64,000 nt of DNA from Cupriavidus respiraculi (lineage in GTDB: Bacteria; Pseudomonadota; Gammaproteobacteria; Burkholderiales; Burkholderiaceae). The stretch covers positions 744,001 to 808,000 of the forward strand of contig NZ_CAJZAH010000001.1 of NCBI RefSeq assembly GCF_914271545.1, written 5' to 3'. Numbering within the stretch: the stretch's first letter is position 1; each line of letters starts with the position of its first letter. The position numbers and the translations under genes were made by a program. This document shows positions 8,936-17,342 of the stretch, one piece after another. The notes below the pieces were generated by a model. It worked only from the letters and a program-made list of their open reading frames with translations. It was not told the origin of the DNA and did not search any database.

Positions 8936-11419
8936 TCAGAAGCGGTAGGTCAGGTCGAACACGATGCGCAGTTCGCGCTCGCGCTGGCCGTCGTAAGGGC
9001 GGCTGGTGCCGGTGATGGTCGCGCCGATGTCGAGCACGTCGTTGGTGCGAAAGCGCTGGCCGTAGCCGACCAGCAGGATCGCGCCCGTGCCGTAGCCCTG
9101 CTGGCTGTACGAGCCGGCGCCGGCGAGGAACTGCTGCTCCCACACCGTCTCGTAGCGGCGGTACAGCGTGTGCGTGAGCCGCGCCGACGGCAGCACCGTC
9201 AGGTCGGAACGCGGATTGAAGTACGGCGCGTCCTCGCGCGAATTGCGCGAGGCCCACAGGTCGACCAGCAGGTCGGCCTTCAGGTGCGGCGCGGTATAGA
9301 GTCGCTCGGCACCGGACGCGCCGGCCTCCATGCGGTCGTTGCCGTCGCTGAAGCGCGACGGCGACACCGTAAACAGCCACTCGCTGCGTTCGCTGCGGCG
9401 CCAGCGCGCGTAGGTGCGCACCGTGTCCGCGTAGATGCCCTGCTTGAGCGCGCGCAGCGGCGTGCCGGTCGAGCGCAGCGCGGCCGAGGCGCCGACCTGC
9501 CAGCGGTCGCTCAGGTCATAGTCCAGCGCCAGGCGTCCGCCGGCCTGGCCGCCCTGCCCATACAGGTGGGTGGAGACTTCGCCTTCCACCGTGAGATCGC
9601 GCACGCGCCATTGCACGCCGGCGCGGGCCCACTTGTAGTCGACGGTGCCTTCCTCGAAGCGGCCGGTGGCGTAGCCAATGCCGCCGAAGGCGCGCCAGTC
9701 GTAATTGATCGGCGGCGTGTAGAGCACCGACTCGATGCCGAAGTTGCCGTTGCCCACCACCGCGCTGTCGTTGGCCAATCCACGATAGCCCTCGATGCGC
9801 AGTTCCGACTTGTTGTGGACCTGCCATTCGCGGTCCAGCCGCCGGACGGCGAGGTTCTCGGGATAGCGCGCCACGGTGTCGTCGCGCAGCAGCTCGGCCT
9901 GGCGCCACTCCTGCAGATCGAGCGCGGCATGGCCCTGCTGCACCTCCACCTGCATGCTGCGCGGGGCCAGCGTCTCCGCGAGCTTCAGTTCGCTTTCGGC
10001 GGCGCGCGGCCAGCCGCGCGCGCGGTAGACGTCGGCCAGCGCCACGCGCAGGCCCGAATGGCCGGGCGCGCGGCGCACGATGTCTTCCACGCGGCGTTGC
10101 GCGTCGACGGTGTCGTCGGCCTGCAGGCGCGCCTGCATCGCGACCTGCTCGGCCTGCAGCCACAGATCGTTGGGCTGGCGCGTGGGCTGGCCACGCACCC
10201 AGCGCCAGCGGGGCTGTTCGGCGCTCGCCTGCTGCACCACCTGCCCGGCCGGATCGAACGCCTCGGCTTCGGCATGGGAGTAGTAGAGACCGGTTTGCGC
10301 CGCCAGCCGCGCCTCGGCGTCGCCGCCCTGCGGATACGCCTCCTGGACCTGCCGGTACAGAGACTCGGCACGCTCCGGATGACGAAGATAGAGATAGGCG
10401 GCGGCCACGTCGGACAGCGCATACGCTGGCACCTTGATGCCTTCGGCACGCAGGCCCTCGTAGGCGTTCACCACGTCCTGCATGCGCACACGGGCATGCA
10501 GCGCCGCGAGGCGGTCGATGCGCGCGCGGCGCAGCTGCGCGTCGCCCCGGGCCCCGAGCGCGGACAGGTCCGCCATCACTTTGTCGTAGCGCGCCAGCGC
10601 GCGGTCGGCGATGGCGAAGCGTTCGGCTTCGCTGCGCGTGGGCATGTCCGCCAGGCGTGTCAGCTCCGCGGCCTCGTCGACCTGCAGTTCCAGGATGGCA
10701 AGCGGGTCAAGCAGACCGGGATGCTCGCTGGCCACGCGCAGCGCGGCCTCGGGCAGACCGGCCTGGCGCAGCGCGCGCACGTATTCCCGCACGACGTCGG
10801 CGCGCTTGGGCGCCAGCGTATGGGCCTGGTCCGCTTCGTACAGCGCCTCGTAAGGCTGCGCGGCGCGCGTGTAGGCGTAGGCCAGCGCCAGCCGCGCGTC
10901 GGCATCGGCCGGATGGCGCGCGACCAGCGCCTGCGCGGCGCTCACCGCCTCGGCCGTGCGGCCGCTATCGGCCAGCACCAGCGCTTCGCCCACGGCGAAG
11001 TCCATCCGCTGCGCAAAGCGCTGCCGTCCCTCGCGATAGTGCGCCAGCGCCTCGTCCCAGCGCCGCTCGTCGCGCAAGGCGCGGGCCACGGCGCCCAGCA
11101 CCTCGGGCGGCAGTGCCGTGCCCGTGCCGAGCTGGCGGTACGTCTCCAGAACCTCGGCCGGACGGCCGGCCCAGCCAGCGATGACGATGCGGTCATGGGC
11201 GGCGCGCCGGTCCGTGGGCTGGCTCGCCATGCGCTCGCGCAGCAGCACCAGCGCCGGTTCGTAGTCGCCGGCGCGGGCACGCTGGATCAGCGTGTCGTAC
11301 ATCGGATCTGCCTGCGCGGGCAGCGCCAGGCAGGACATCGCGGCGGCCAGCCCGACGGCAAGCCGGAGCGGCGCATGCCGGCGCAATGCCGGCCGCCGGC
11401 GCGTATTCAGTGACTCCAT
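8936..11419 (-). CDS. pgaA: PgaA, outer-membrane PNAG export porin with TPR superhelix
   Basis: This 827-residue protein has a signal peptide cleaved after AQA at about residue 38. Roughly 480 residues of helical TPR repeats follow, with repeated A-x3-Y-x-A patterns such as WDEALAHYREG and LALAYAYTRAAQPYEALYEA. The C-terminal beta-barrel ends in LRIVFDLTYRF, whose terminal phenylalanine is the outer-membrane insertion signature. PgaA exports the polymer, and its TPR part holds PgaB and deacetylated product. It is the first gene of the operon and is preceded by about 780 noncoding bases. The length matches known PgaA proteins. Confidence 0.94.
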   Translation of the reverse strand: MESLNTRRRPALRRHAPLRLAVGLAAAMSCLALPAQADPMYDTLIQRARAGDYEPALVLLRERMASQPTDRRAAHDRIVIAGWAGRPAEVLETYRQLGTGTALPPEVLGAVARALRDERRWDEALAHYREGRQRFAQRMDFAVGEALVLADSGRTAEAVSAAQALVARHPADADARLALAYAYTRAAQPYEALYEADQAHTLAPKRADVVREYVRALRQAGLPEAALRVASEHPGLLDPLAILELQVDEAAELTRLADMPTRSEAERFAIADRALARYDKVMADLSALGARGDAQLRRARIDRLAALHARVRMQDVVNAYEGLRAEGIKVPAYALSDVAAAYLYLRHPERAESLYRQVQEAYPQGGDAEARLAAQTGLYYSHAEAEAFDPAGQVVQQASAEQPRWRWVRGQPTRQPNDLWLQAEQVAMQARLQADDTVDAQRRVEDIVRRAPGHSGLRVALADVYRARGWPRAAESELKLAETLAPRSMQVEVQQGHAALDLQEWRQAELLRDDTVARYPENLAVRRLDREWQVHNKSELRIEGYRGLANDSAVVGNGNFGIESVLYTPPINYDWRAFGGIGYATGRFEEGTVDYKWARAGVQWRVRDLTVEGEVSTHLYGQGGQAGGRLALDYDLSDRWQVGASAALRSTGTPLRALKQGIYADTVRTYARWRRSERSEWLFTVSPSRFSDGNDRMEAGASGAERLYTAPHLKADLLVDLWASRNSREDAPYFNPRSDLTVLPSARLTHTLYRRYETVWEQQFLAGAGSYSQQGYGTGAILLVGYGQRFRTNDVLDIGATITGTSRPYDGQRERELRIVFDLTYRF

Positions 11420-12200
11420 GAGGGTCCGCAGCCTGTTCTGTAAGGGTCAAGCCCGCGCGGCGCCGGGGAGGCGGGCACGAGATCGGTTATCGGCTAGGGG
11501 TATGCGGCACAGGGGCACGGGACCCGCCTGCCCGGACCGGCGCGCGGGCGGCGCGTGGCGGGCTTCGGGATCCGGCGCGCACCGAGGAATCGCGCCGGAT
11601 GGCCATCCGCTTGCGCGATGGCGTCGTGCATTCGCGCCACCGCTGACGCGGAGTGCGATGCCGTAAAACGTGCCGAATTGTAGGAAGGGAGCGCGGAAAC
11701 GATTGTGAACAATGGCAAACATCCGGGCGCCCCAGGGGTCCGGAAACCGGTCGCAAAGCGGCCGAAAAGCCATGTTTGGGCCGTGGCGAACGGGCTTTGC
11801 AACGACATGGGAAGCGGTCCGTCATGTTCGCCGCGCGCGTGCCGATATACGGATTGAGACCCCGCGCAAGCACCCTGCGCAAACGCGGCGGCCCCGATTT
11901 CTCAAGGCGCCAACGCGACAAGCCGGTTCGACGCCTTTGTCGACACCGAGACCATCATGCACACACTGAACGCTTGCCAACGCACCCATATCCCGCCCAG
12001 CTGCGCGCGGGTCAGTTCCGGCCGTATCGCGCGGCGTCAGTACGCCGCGGTGCACCGGATGGACGGCGCACGGCGCTGAGCCGCACCACGCCGGGCGGCG
12101 CCGCCGCGGCGCAGGGCGCCCGGCCCGCAACCGCTGCCCACAAAATAGGCAGCCACCGGGGCGCGGCAGTGTAAACTGCGGGGTTTTTCGCTCTGGCGCT
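11420..12200. other. Long noncoding region between pgaA and the DUF3348 gene
   Basis: About 780 bases separating divergent operons. Open frames exist on both strands (for example 11653-12174 plus and 11487-11921 minus), but their products are arginine/proline-rich, mutually overlapping and unlike any family. The segment 11650-11800 is visibly AT-richer than its surroundings and is a likely promoter region for pgaA. A regulatory leader or a small RNA could be present, but I could not identify one. Confidence 0.4.
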
Positions 12201-12947
12201 ATGTTGCAATCTCCACGGCGCACAGGTCTGAGCGGCCCGACGCTGGTCCGGCTGCTGGCGCGCCTGCAGGACGCCGACGCCCCCGAGGCCGGACAGTCGC
12301 TCGCGCTCCAGCTCAGCCAGTGGCTGGACTGGACCGCCGCGATCGCCCTGTCCTCGGCCCTGAAGGCCCAGCCCGCACCCGCGAAGTCCCGCGCACCGGC
12401 GCCCGAAAGCGCCGAGGAGCAGGACTGCGCGCGCGTTCGCGCGGCGCTCGCGGCCGCGGTCGCCGATGCCGCGACGGGCAGCGCGCCAACGCGTCGCCGG
12501 GGGTCGGGGCGGCCGGTCATCCCGGACCCCGTCGAAGCGTCCGCGGCCTTCGCGCCCTATCGCCGCCGCTACGCTACCGTGCAGCAGACGATGGAATCCA
12601 CCATCGAGAGCTTGCGCGGCCGCCTGCGCGCGACGCTCGCCGCGCGCGGCGCGGACAGGACCAAGCTGGCGATGGTCGATGCCGTGATGGAACGCGTGCT
12701 GGGCCCGCGCGAACAGAACCTGCTGGCCGCCGTGCCGACGCTGCTCGAAGCGCGCTTCGACCATCTTCGCCAAAGCGCGGAGACACCGCGCGCCGAGGCC
12801 GACGCGGCCGCCGCGTCGACCGCGCCATCCGCGCCCGGCGCCTGGGTCGGCGTGTTCCGCAACGAGATGCAGAGCGTATTACTGGCCGAGTTGGATATCC
12901 GCTTCCAGCCGGTCGAAGGCTTGCTTGCCGCCCTGCGCGGCGGCTAA
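12201..12947 (+). CDS. DUF3348 protein, first gene of a ZorAB-like motor cluster
   Basis: This 248-residue protein of unknown function is recognisable as DUF3348. The N-terminus GLSGPTLVRLLARL and the phrase QLSQWLDWTAAIAL are typical, as is the central segment AAFAPYRRRYATVQQTMESTIESLRGRLR. The final third has REQNLLAAVPTLLEARF and LDIRFQPVEGLLAALR. There is no signal peptide or membrane helix, so it is probably cytosolic and mostly helical. Low-complexity alanine linkers lie at about 55-75 and 200-215. The next gene starts 10 bases after its stop, pointing to one transcript with the membrane protein. Its job is unknown. A cytosolic partner of the motor tail is one possibility. Confidence 0.85.
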   Translation: MLQSPRRTGLSGPTLVRLLARLQDADAPEAGQSLALQLSQWLDWTAAIALSSALKAQPAPAKSRAPAPESAEEQDCARVRAALAAAVADAATGSAPTRRRGSGRPVIPDPVEASAAFAPYRRRYATVQQTMESTIESLRGRLRATLAARGADRTKLAMVDAVMERVLGPREQNLLAAVPTLLEARFDHLRQSAETPRAEADAAAASTAPSAPGAWVGVFRNEMQSVLLAELDIRFQPVEGLLAALRGG

Positions 12948-12957
12948 CCCGTACATC

Positions 12958-15312
12958 ATGACCAGATACCTACTCCCTATCGCCGCTTTCGTGGCCGGCC
13001 TGATCGTGGTTGGCTGGATCGGCATCGGCTACGCGGGCTCCAACGCCCTGGGGCTGGCCGCGACGCTGCTGATCGGCGCGTTCTACGTGGCCGGTGCCTG
13101 CGAGCTGTACCGCTACCGGCGCGCGACCGACTCGCTGTCGGAGGCCGTGGCCGACCTCGCGCAGCCCCCGGCCACGCTGGCCCCCTGGCTCGAGCGCATC
13201 CACCCGAGCCTGCGCAATGCCGTGCGGCTGCGCATCGAGGGCGAGCGCGTCGCCCTGCCCGGCCCGGCGCTGACGCCGCACCTGGTCGGGCTGCTGGTGC
13301 TGCTCGGCATGCTGGGCACCTTCCTCGGCATGGTGGCGACGCTGCGCGGCACGGGCCTCGCGCTCGAAAGCGTGACGGACCTGCAGGCCATCCGCGCGTC
13401 GCTGGCGGCGCCGGTCAAGGGCCTGGGCTTCGCCTTCGGCACCTCGGTCGCCGGCGTGGCGACCTCCGCGATGCTGGGGCTGCTGTCGGCGCTGTCGCGG
13501 CGCGAGGCCATCCACACCGCGCAGCGGCTGGACGCGCGCATCGCGACGACGTTGCGCGTCCACTCGCGCACGCACCAGCGCGAGGAAGCGTTCCGGCTGC
13601 TGCAGCGCCAGACCGAAGCCATGCCCGCGCTGGTCGATCGGCTCCAGGCCATGATGAGCGCCCTGGAGCAGCAGAGCCAGGCGCTGAACGAACGGCTGGC
13701 CGCGAGCCAGGACGCTTTCCACAGCCGTACCGAAGCGGCCTACCAGGGGCTGGCCGCGTCCGTGGGCCAATCGCTGAAGGACAGCGTGGCCGACGGCGCG
13801 CGCGCCGCGGGCGCCGCGATCCAGCCGGCCGTGGAAGCCACCATGGCGGGCCTGGCGCGCGATACCACGGCATGGCGCGAGACCGTTGCGCAGGCGGTGC
13901 AGCAGCAGCTGGACCAGCTGTCTGCCCGCTTCGACACCACCACCGCCACCGTCGCCCAGACCTGGAGCCAGGCACTGGCGGAACACCAGCGCACCAGCGC
14001 AGCCATGACGCGCGACCTGGGCGCGTCGCTCGGGGAATTCACCGCCACGCTGGAGCAGCGCTCGGCGGGGCTGCTCGATGGCGTGGCCGCCCGCATCGAC
14101 GCGGCGGCGGCCAATACGGCCGAGGCCTTCGGCACGGCGCTGTCCCACCACGAGCGCACGGGCAACCGGCTGGCCGAGGACAACCAGCGTGCGCTGACGG
14201 CCGCCGCGGCGGCCTTCGAGCAGCAGGCGGCCACGCTGGTGCAGGCCATGACGCGCTCGCATGCGGACCTGCAGGACGCGCTGGCCGCGCGCGACGCGCA
14301 GCGCCTGGCGGTCTGGAGCGACAGCTTCGGCGCCCTCGGCGCGACGCTGCGCGAGCAGTGGACCGACGCCAGCGCCCGGGCGGCGGCTCGTCAGCAGGAG
14401 ACCTGCGACGCGCTGGCGCGCACCGCCCGCGATATCTCCGCCCAGACGCAGGCCCACGCCAGCAGCACGATCGCGGAGATCGACCGCCTCGTGCAGGCCG
14501 CGGCGCAAGCCCCCGAGGCTGCGCTGGCGCTGCAGGCCGAGCTGGCCCAGCGCGACGAAACACGTCTGGCCCACTGGAGCGACAACCTTGCCACCATGGT
14601 CGCCGCGCTGCGCGCCGAATGGGAGCAGACCAGCGCGCAGACGGCCAGCCGCCAGCAGGAAATCTGCGAGACGCTGGCGCGGATCGGCAGCGACATCGCG
14701 GCGCGCACGCAGGAACACGCGGGCAACACCATTGCGGAGGTGGCCCGCCTGGTCCAGTCCGCGGCGGAGGCACCGAAGGCCGCGGCGGAAGTCATCGCAG
14801 AACTGCGCGAAAAGCTCACCGAAGGCATGGCCCGCGACAACGCCATGCTGGAGGAGCGCAGCCGCATGCTGGAGACACTGGGCACGCTGCTCGATGCCGT
14901 CAACCACGCGTCGACCGAGCAGCGCACCGCCGTGGATACGCTGGTAACGACCACGGCCGATGTGCTGGACCGCGTCGGCACGCGCTTCACCGACAAGGTG
15001 GAGGACGAGACCGGCAAGCTCACGGACATCGCCGCGCAGGTCACCGGCAGCGCCGTCGAGGTCGCGAGCCTGGGCGAGGCGTTCGGCGCGGCCGTGCAGC
15101 TGTTCGCCGAGTCGAACGGCAAGCTGGGCGAACAACTGGCGCGCATCGAGGCGGCGCTGGACAAGTCCATGGCGCGCAGCGACGAGCAGCTCGCGTACTA
15201 CGTCGCGCAGGCCCGTGAGGTCGTCGACCTCAGCATGCTGTCGCAGAAGCAGATCCTCGAAGACCTGCGGCGCCTGCCGGGCCAGCCGTCCCCGGCGGCC
15301 GAGGCGGCATGA
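12958..15312 (+). CDS. DUF802 protein: MotA/ExbB/ZorA-like membrane core with long coiled tail
   Basis: This 784-residue protein has four predicted membrane helices, at about 4-24, 29-49, 108-128 and 155-177. The third and fourth hold LLVLLGMLGTFLGMVATL and LGFAFGTSVAGVATSAMLGLL, the pattern of the MotA/TolQ/ExbB proton-channel superfamily. From about residue 195 to the end it is almost entirely alanine/glutamine-rich predicted coiled coil, including two 87-residue DUF802 repeats. A long intracellular tail on a MotA-like core is the design of ZorA from Zorya anti-phage systems. The ATG at 12958 is preferred over an upstream TTG at 12925. Its stop overlaps the OmpA-type gene by four bases. The family name is secure. 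The motor role is inference. Confidence 0.82.
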   Translation: MTRYLLPIAAFVAGLIVVGWIGIGYAGSNALGLAATLLIGAFYVAGACELYRYRRATDSLSEAVADLAQPPATLAPWLERIHPSLRNAVRLRIEGERVALPGPALTPHLVGLLVLLGMLGTFLGMVATLRGTGLALESVTDLQAIRASLAAPVKGLGFAFGTSVAGVATSAMLGLLSALSRREAIHTAQRLDARIATTLRVHSRTHQREEAFRLLQRQTEAMPALVDRLQAMMSALEQQSQALNERLAASQDAFHSRTEAAYQGLAASVGQSLKDSVADGARAAGAAIQPAVEATMAGLARDTTAWRETVAQAVQQQLDQLSARFDTTTATVAQTWSQALAEHQRTSAAMTRDLGASLGEFTATLEQRSAGLLDGVAARIDAAAANTAEAFGTALSHHERTGNRLAEDNQRALTAAAAAFEQQAATLVQAMTRSHADLQDALAARDAQRLAVWSDSFGALGATLREQWTDASARAAARQQETCDALARTARDISAQTQAHASSTIAEIDRLVQAAAQAPEAALALQAELAQRDETRLAHWSDNLATMVAALRAEWEQTSAQTASRQQEICETLARIGSDIAARTQEHAGNTIAEVARLVQSAAEAPKAAAEVIAELREKLTEGMARDNAMLEERSRMLETLGTLLDAVNHASTEQRTAVDTLVTTTADVLDRVGTRFTDKVEDETGKLTDIAAQVTGSAVEVASLGEAFGAAVQLFAESNGKLGEQLARIEAALDKSMARSDEQLAYYVAQAREVVDLSMLSQKQILEDLRRLPGQPSPAAEAA
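14269..14790 (+). repeat. Two tandem 87-residue DUF802 repeats inside the tail
   Basis: Residues 438-524 and 525-611 of the membrane protein align without gaps. Shared landmarks in each unit are RD-x2-RLA-x-WSD, a TLR/ALR-x2-W segment, RQQE-x-C-x-LAR, DI-x-A-x-TQ and STIAE/NTIAE-x-x-RLVQ-x-A. At the DNA level the units begin at 14269 and 14530. The units have diverged too far for recent duplication. Repeats of this kind fit a modular rod whose length can change by unit gain or loss. Confidence 0.8.
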
Positions 15313-15956
15313 GGGAGGATATCGACGCCGGCGTGGAACCGGCGGTGCCCGCCTGGGCGGTCTTCGGCGACCTGATGTCGGTCCTGCTCGGCGCCTTCGT
15401 GCTGATCCTGCTCGGCGTCGTCGCGGTCCAGATGGAGCTCTCCGCCAAACTGGAGGACGAGGTCAGGCAGCGGCAGCAGGAAATGCAGCGGCGCGAGACG
15501 CTGGAGAAAGCGCTGGCCGGGCCGCTGGCCGCCGGCCGCGTGACGCTCGTCAACGGCCGCATCGGCATCAACGGCAGCGTGCTGTTCGACCAGGGCTCGG
15601 ACCAGTTGCAGCCGCAGGGCCAGGAAGTCCTGAAGAGCCTTGCCGGTCCGCTCGCCGCGTACCTGCGCACGCGCGACGATATGCTGATGGTCAGCGGCTT
15701 TACCGACGACCGGCGCGTGCGCGGCAGCAATCGCGAGTTCGCCGACAACTGGGAGCTGTCGGCCCAGCGTGCGCTGACCGTGACCCGGGCGCTGATCGAG
15801 GCGGGCGTTCCGCGCTCGTCGGTCTTCGCGGCGGCGTTCGGCTCCACGCAGCCCGTCAGTCCCAACAGCGACGCCGAGGGCCGGGCGAAGAACCGGCGGG
15901 TCGAGATCGCGCCTATCCCCCGCGTGTCGGCCGGCGGCACGAAGGCCAATGGCTGA
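15309..15956 (+). CDS. OmpA/MotB/ZorB-like peptidoglycan-binding stator protein
   Basis: This 215-residue protein has a short cytoplasmic N-terminus and one membrane helix (about 15-40) holding WAVFGDLMSVLLGAFVLIL. Aspartate D21 at the start of this helix corresponds to the proton-carrying aspartate of MotB and ZorB. A charged linker (about 42-70) leads to an OmpA-like peptidoglycan-binding domain (about 85-205) with GSVLFDQGSDQL, VSGFTDD, NWELSAQRA and NRRVEI. It starts at ATG 15309, overlapping the preceding stop (ATGA), and itself overlaps the next gene by eight bases. As partner of the four-helix protein upstream it would complete a MotAB-type unit anchored to the cell wall. Confidence 0.87.
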   Translation: MREDIDAGVEPAVPAWAVFGDLMSVLLGAFVLILLGVVAVQMELSAKLEDEVRQRQQEMQRRETLEKALAGPLAAGRVTLVNGRIGINGSVLFDQGSDQLQPQGQEVLKSLAGPLAAYLRTRDDMLMVSGFTDDRRVRGSNREFADNWELSAQRALTVTRALIEAGVPRSSVFAAAFGSTQPVSPNSDAEGRAKNRRVEIAPIPRVSAGGTKANG

Positions 15957-16584
15957 GGAACAGGCACGCGACGCCCGCGCGCTGCTGGACGCCTGGCGCG
16001 ACAGCGGCGCGGACCGGCTCGATCCGGTGCGCTTCGGCACCATGCAGGCACTGGCCCGCCGCGCCGAAGGCTACGACGGCGCCGTCCGGCGCGTGCTCGA
16101 AGACCGGCTCGCCGCGCTGGCCGACGCCTATCGCACTACGGTGGCGCGCGCGGCCGGGACGCAGGCCGCAGCGGATGCCGAAGCGAGCGCGCCCGGATCG
16201 GCCGCCCTGGCCGATCTCGTCGCGCGCATGCAGGGCAAGCCGCATGGCGGCGAACCCGATGGCCTGGCGAGGCTCACCGACTACTTCCGCGACACCTGGA
16301 TCCAGGTGCGGGCCCGCCGCGAACTGCGGCACTCGGTCGAGCGCGTACCGGAGAACGCGGGCCCGCTGAACTCCAGCCACCTCGTGCAGCGCGCGCTGTC
16401 GCTGATGGGCGAGGTGTCGCCCGGCTACCTGCAGCAGTTCCTGACCTACGTGGACGCGCTATCGTCGCTGGAACGCCTGCAAGGCACGACCAGCGCGCCC
16501 GGCAAGGAGCCTTCCCAGGGCAGTGGCGCAAAAAAGGCCGCCCGCACCCGGCGGCCGAAGGACGGCGCGCGCGCCGGGACGTAG
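15949..16584 (+). CDS. DUF2894 protein, last gene of the motor-like cluster
   Basis: This 211-residue protein of unknown function matches the DUF2894 pattern. It has an N-terminal helix RDARALLDAWRDSGADRLDPVRF, then ALARRAEGYDGAVRRVLEDRL, a middle segment LADLVARM, and the C-terminal core LTDYFRDTWIQVRARRELRHSVERVPENAGPLNSSHLV followed by SPGYLQQFLTYVDALSSLE. The last 35 residues are lysine/arginine-rich and probably disordered. There is no signal peptide or membrane helix, so it is probably cytosolic. It overlaps the OmpA-type gene by eight bases, indicating coupled translation. A basic tail could contact nucleic acid or membrane, but this is speculation. Confidence 0.82.
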   Translation: MAEEQARDARALLDAWRDSGADRLDPVRFGTMQALARRAEGYDGAVRRVLEDRLAALADAYRTTVARAAGTQAAADAEASAPGSAALADLVARMQGKPHGGEPDGLARLTDYFRDTWIQVRARRELRHSVERVPENAGPLNSSHLVQRALSLMGEVSPGYLQQFLTYVDALSSLERLQGTTSAPGKEPSQGSGAKKAARTRRPKDGARAGT

Positions 16585-16657
16585 GACGCGCACCGCGTGC
16601 ACGGCAGCGCGATTGCCGCTACCCTGTCGCCATCCCCTCGCCGATTCCGACCCCGCC

Positions 16658-17299
16658 ATGAAGACTCCCCTCAAGATCGATTTCGTTTCCGACGTCGCGT
16701 GCCCGTGGTGCGCCATCGGCCTGCAGTCGCTGCAACAGGCGCTGGCAAGGCTGGGCGACGAGGTCGATGCCACCATCCATCTGCGCCCGTTCGAGCTTAA
16801 CCCCGACATGGGCGGCGAAGGCGAACCCATCGCCAGCTATATGAAGCGCAAGTACGGCCGCAGCGAGGCCGAGATCGCGCAGACCCACGAGATGATCCGC
16901 CAGCGCGGCGCCGAAGTGGGCTTTACGTTCGGGCCGCGCACGCACGTGTACAACACCTTCGACGCGCACAGGCTGCTGTGGTGGGCCGATCTCGAGGGCA
17001 AGCAGCTGCCGCTGAAGCTGGCGCTGCTGCGCGCGTACTTCACCGCCGGCAAGGACGTCTGCAAGTACGACGTGCTGGTCGACGCCGCCACGGAGGCCGG
17101 CCTCGATGCCGCCCGCGCCCGCGAGGTGCTGGAGAACGACTGGTATGCCAAGGATGTCCGCGAGATGGAAAAGCGGTATCGGGACATGGGCATCACCTCG
17201 GTGCCGTCGATCATCTTCGACGACACCTACCTGATCTCAGGCGGGCAGCCGGTCGACGTGTTCGAAGGGGCGATCCGCGAGATCCTGGCGAAGAAGTAG
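16658..17299 (+). CDS. DsbA-family FrnE-like oxidoreductase
   Basis: This 213-residue protein has a thioredoxin fold with a helical insertion, typical length for the FrnE/2-hydroxychromene-2-carboxylate isomerase-like group. The N-terminal strand KIDFVSDVACPWC carries the redox motif CPWC, and the cis-proline region is TSVPSIIFDD. There is no signal peptide, so it is probably cytosolic and may be involved in disulfide handling or oxidative stress. The ATG at 16658 begins the fold. The frame is open further upstream to 16523 but overlaps the DUF2894 coding end there. The 73-base gap suggests it is transcriptionally separate from the motor-like cluster. Confidence 0.9.
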   Translation: MKTPLKIDFVSDVACPWCAIGLQSLQQALARLGDEVDATIHLRPFELNPDMGGEGEPIASYMKRKYGRSEAEIAQTHEMIRQRGAEVGFTFGPRTHVYNTFDAHRLLWWADLEGKQLPLKLALLRAYFTAGKDVCKYDVLVDAATEAGLDAARAREVLENDWYAKDVREMEKRYRDMGITSVPSIIFDDTYLISGGQPVDVFEGAIREILAKK

Positions 17300-17342
17300 C
17301 CGGGGCCCAGGCGGGCGGTCACCCTCACCGGCCCCCGCATGC

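Noticed and set aside
12201-16584. Complete Zorya anti-phage system
   Set aside because: ZorA-like and ZorB-like proteins are present but ZorC and ZorD or ZorE are not, so the cluster cannot be called Zorya.
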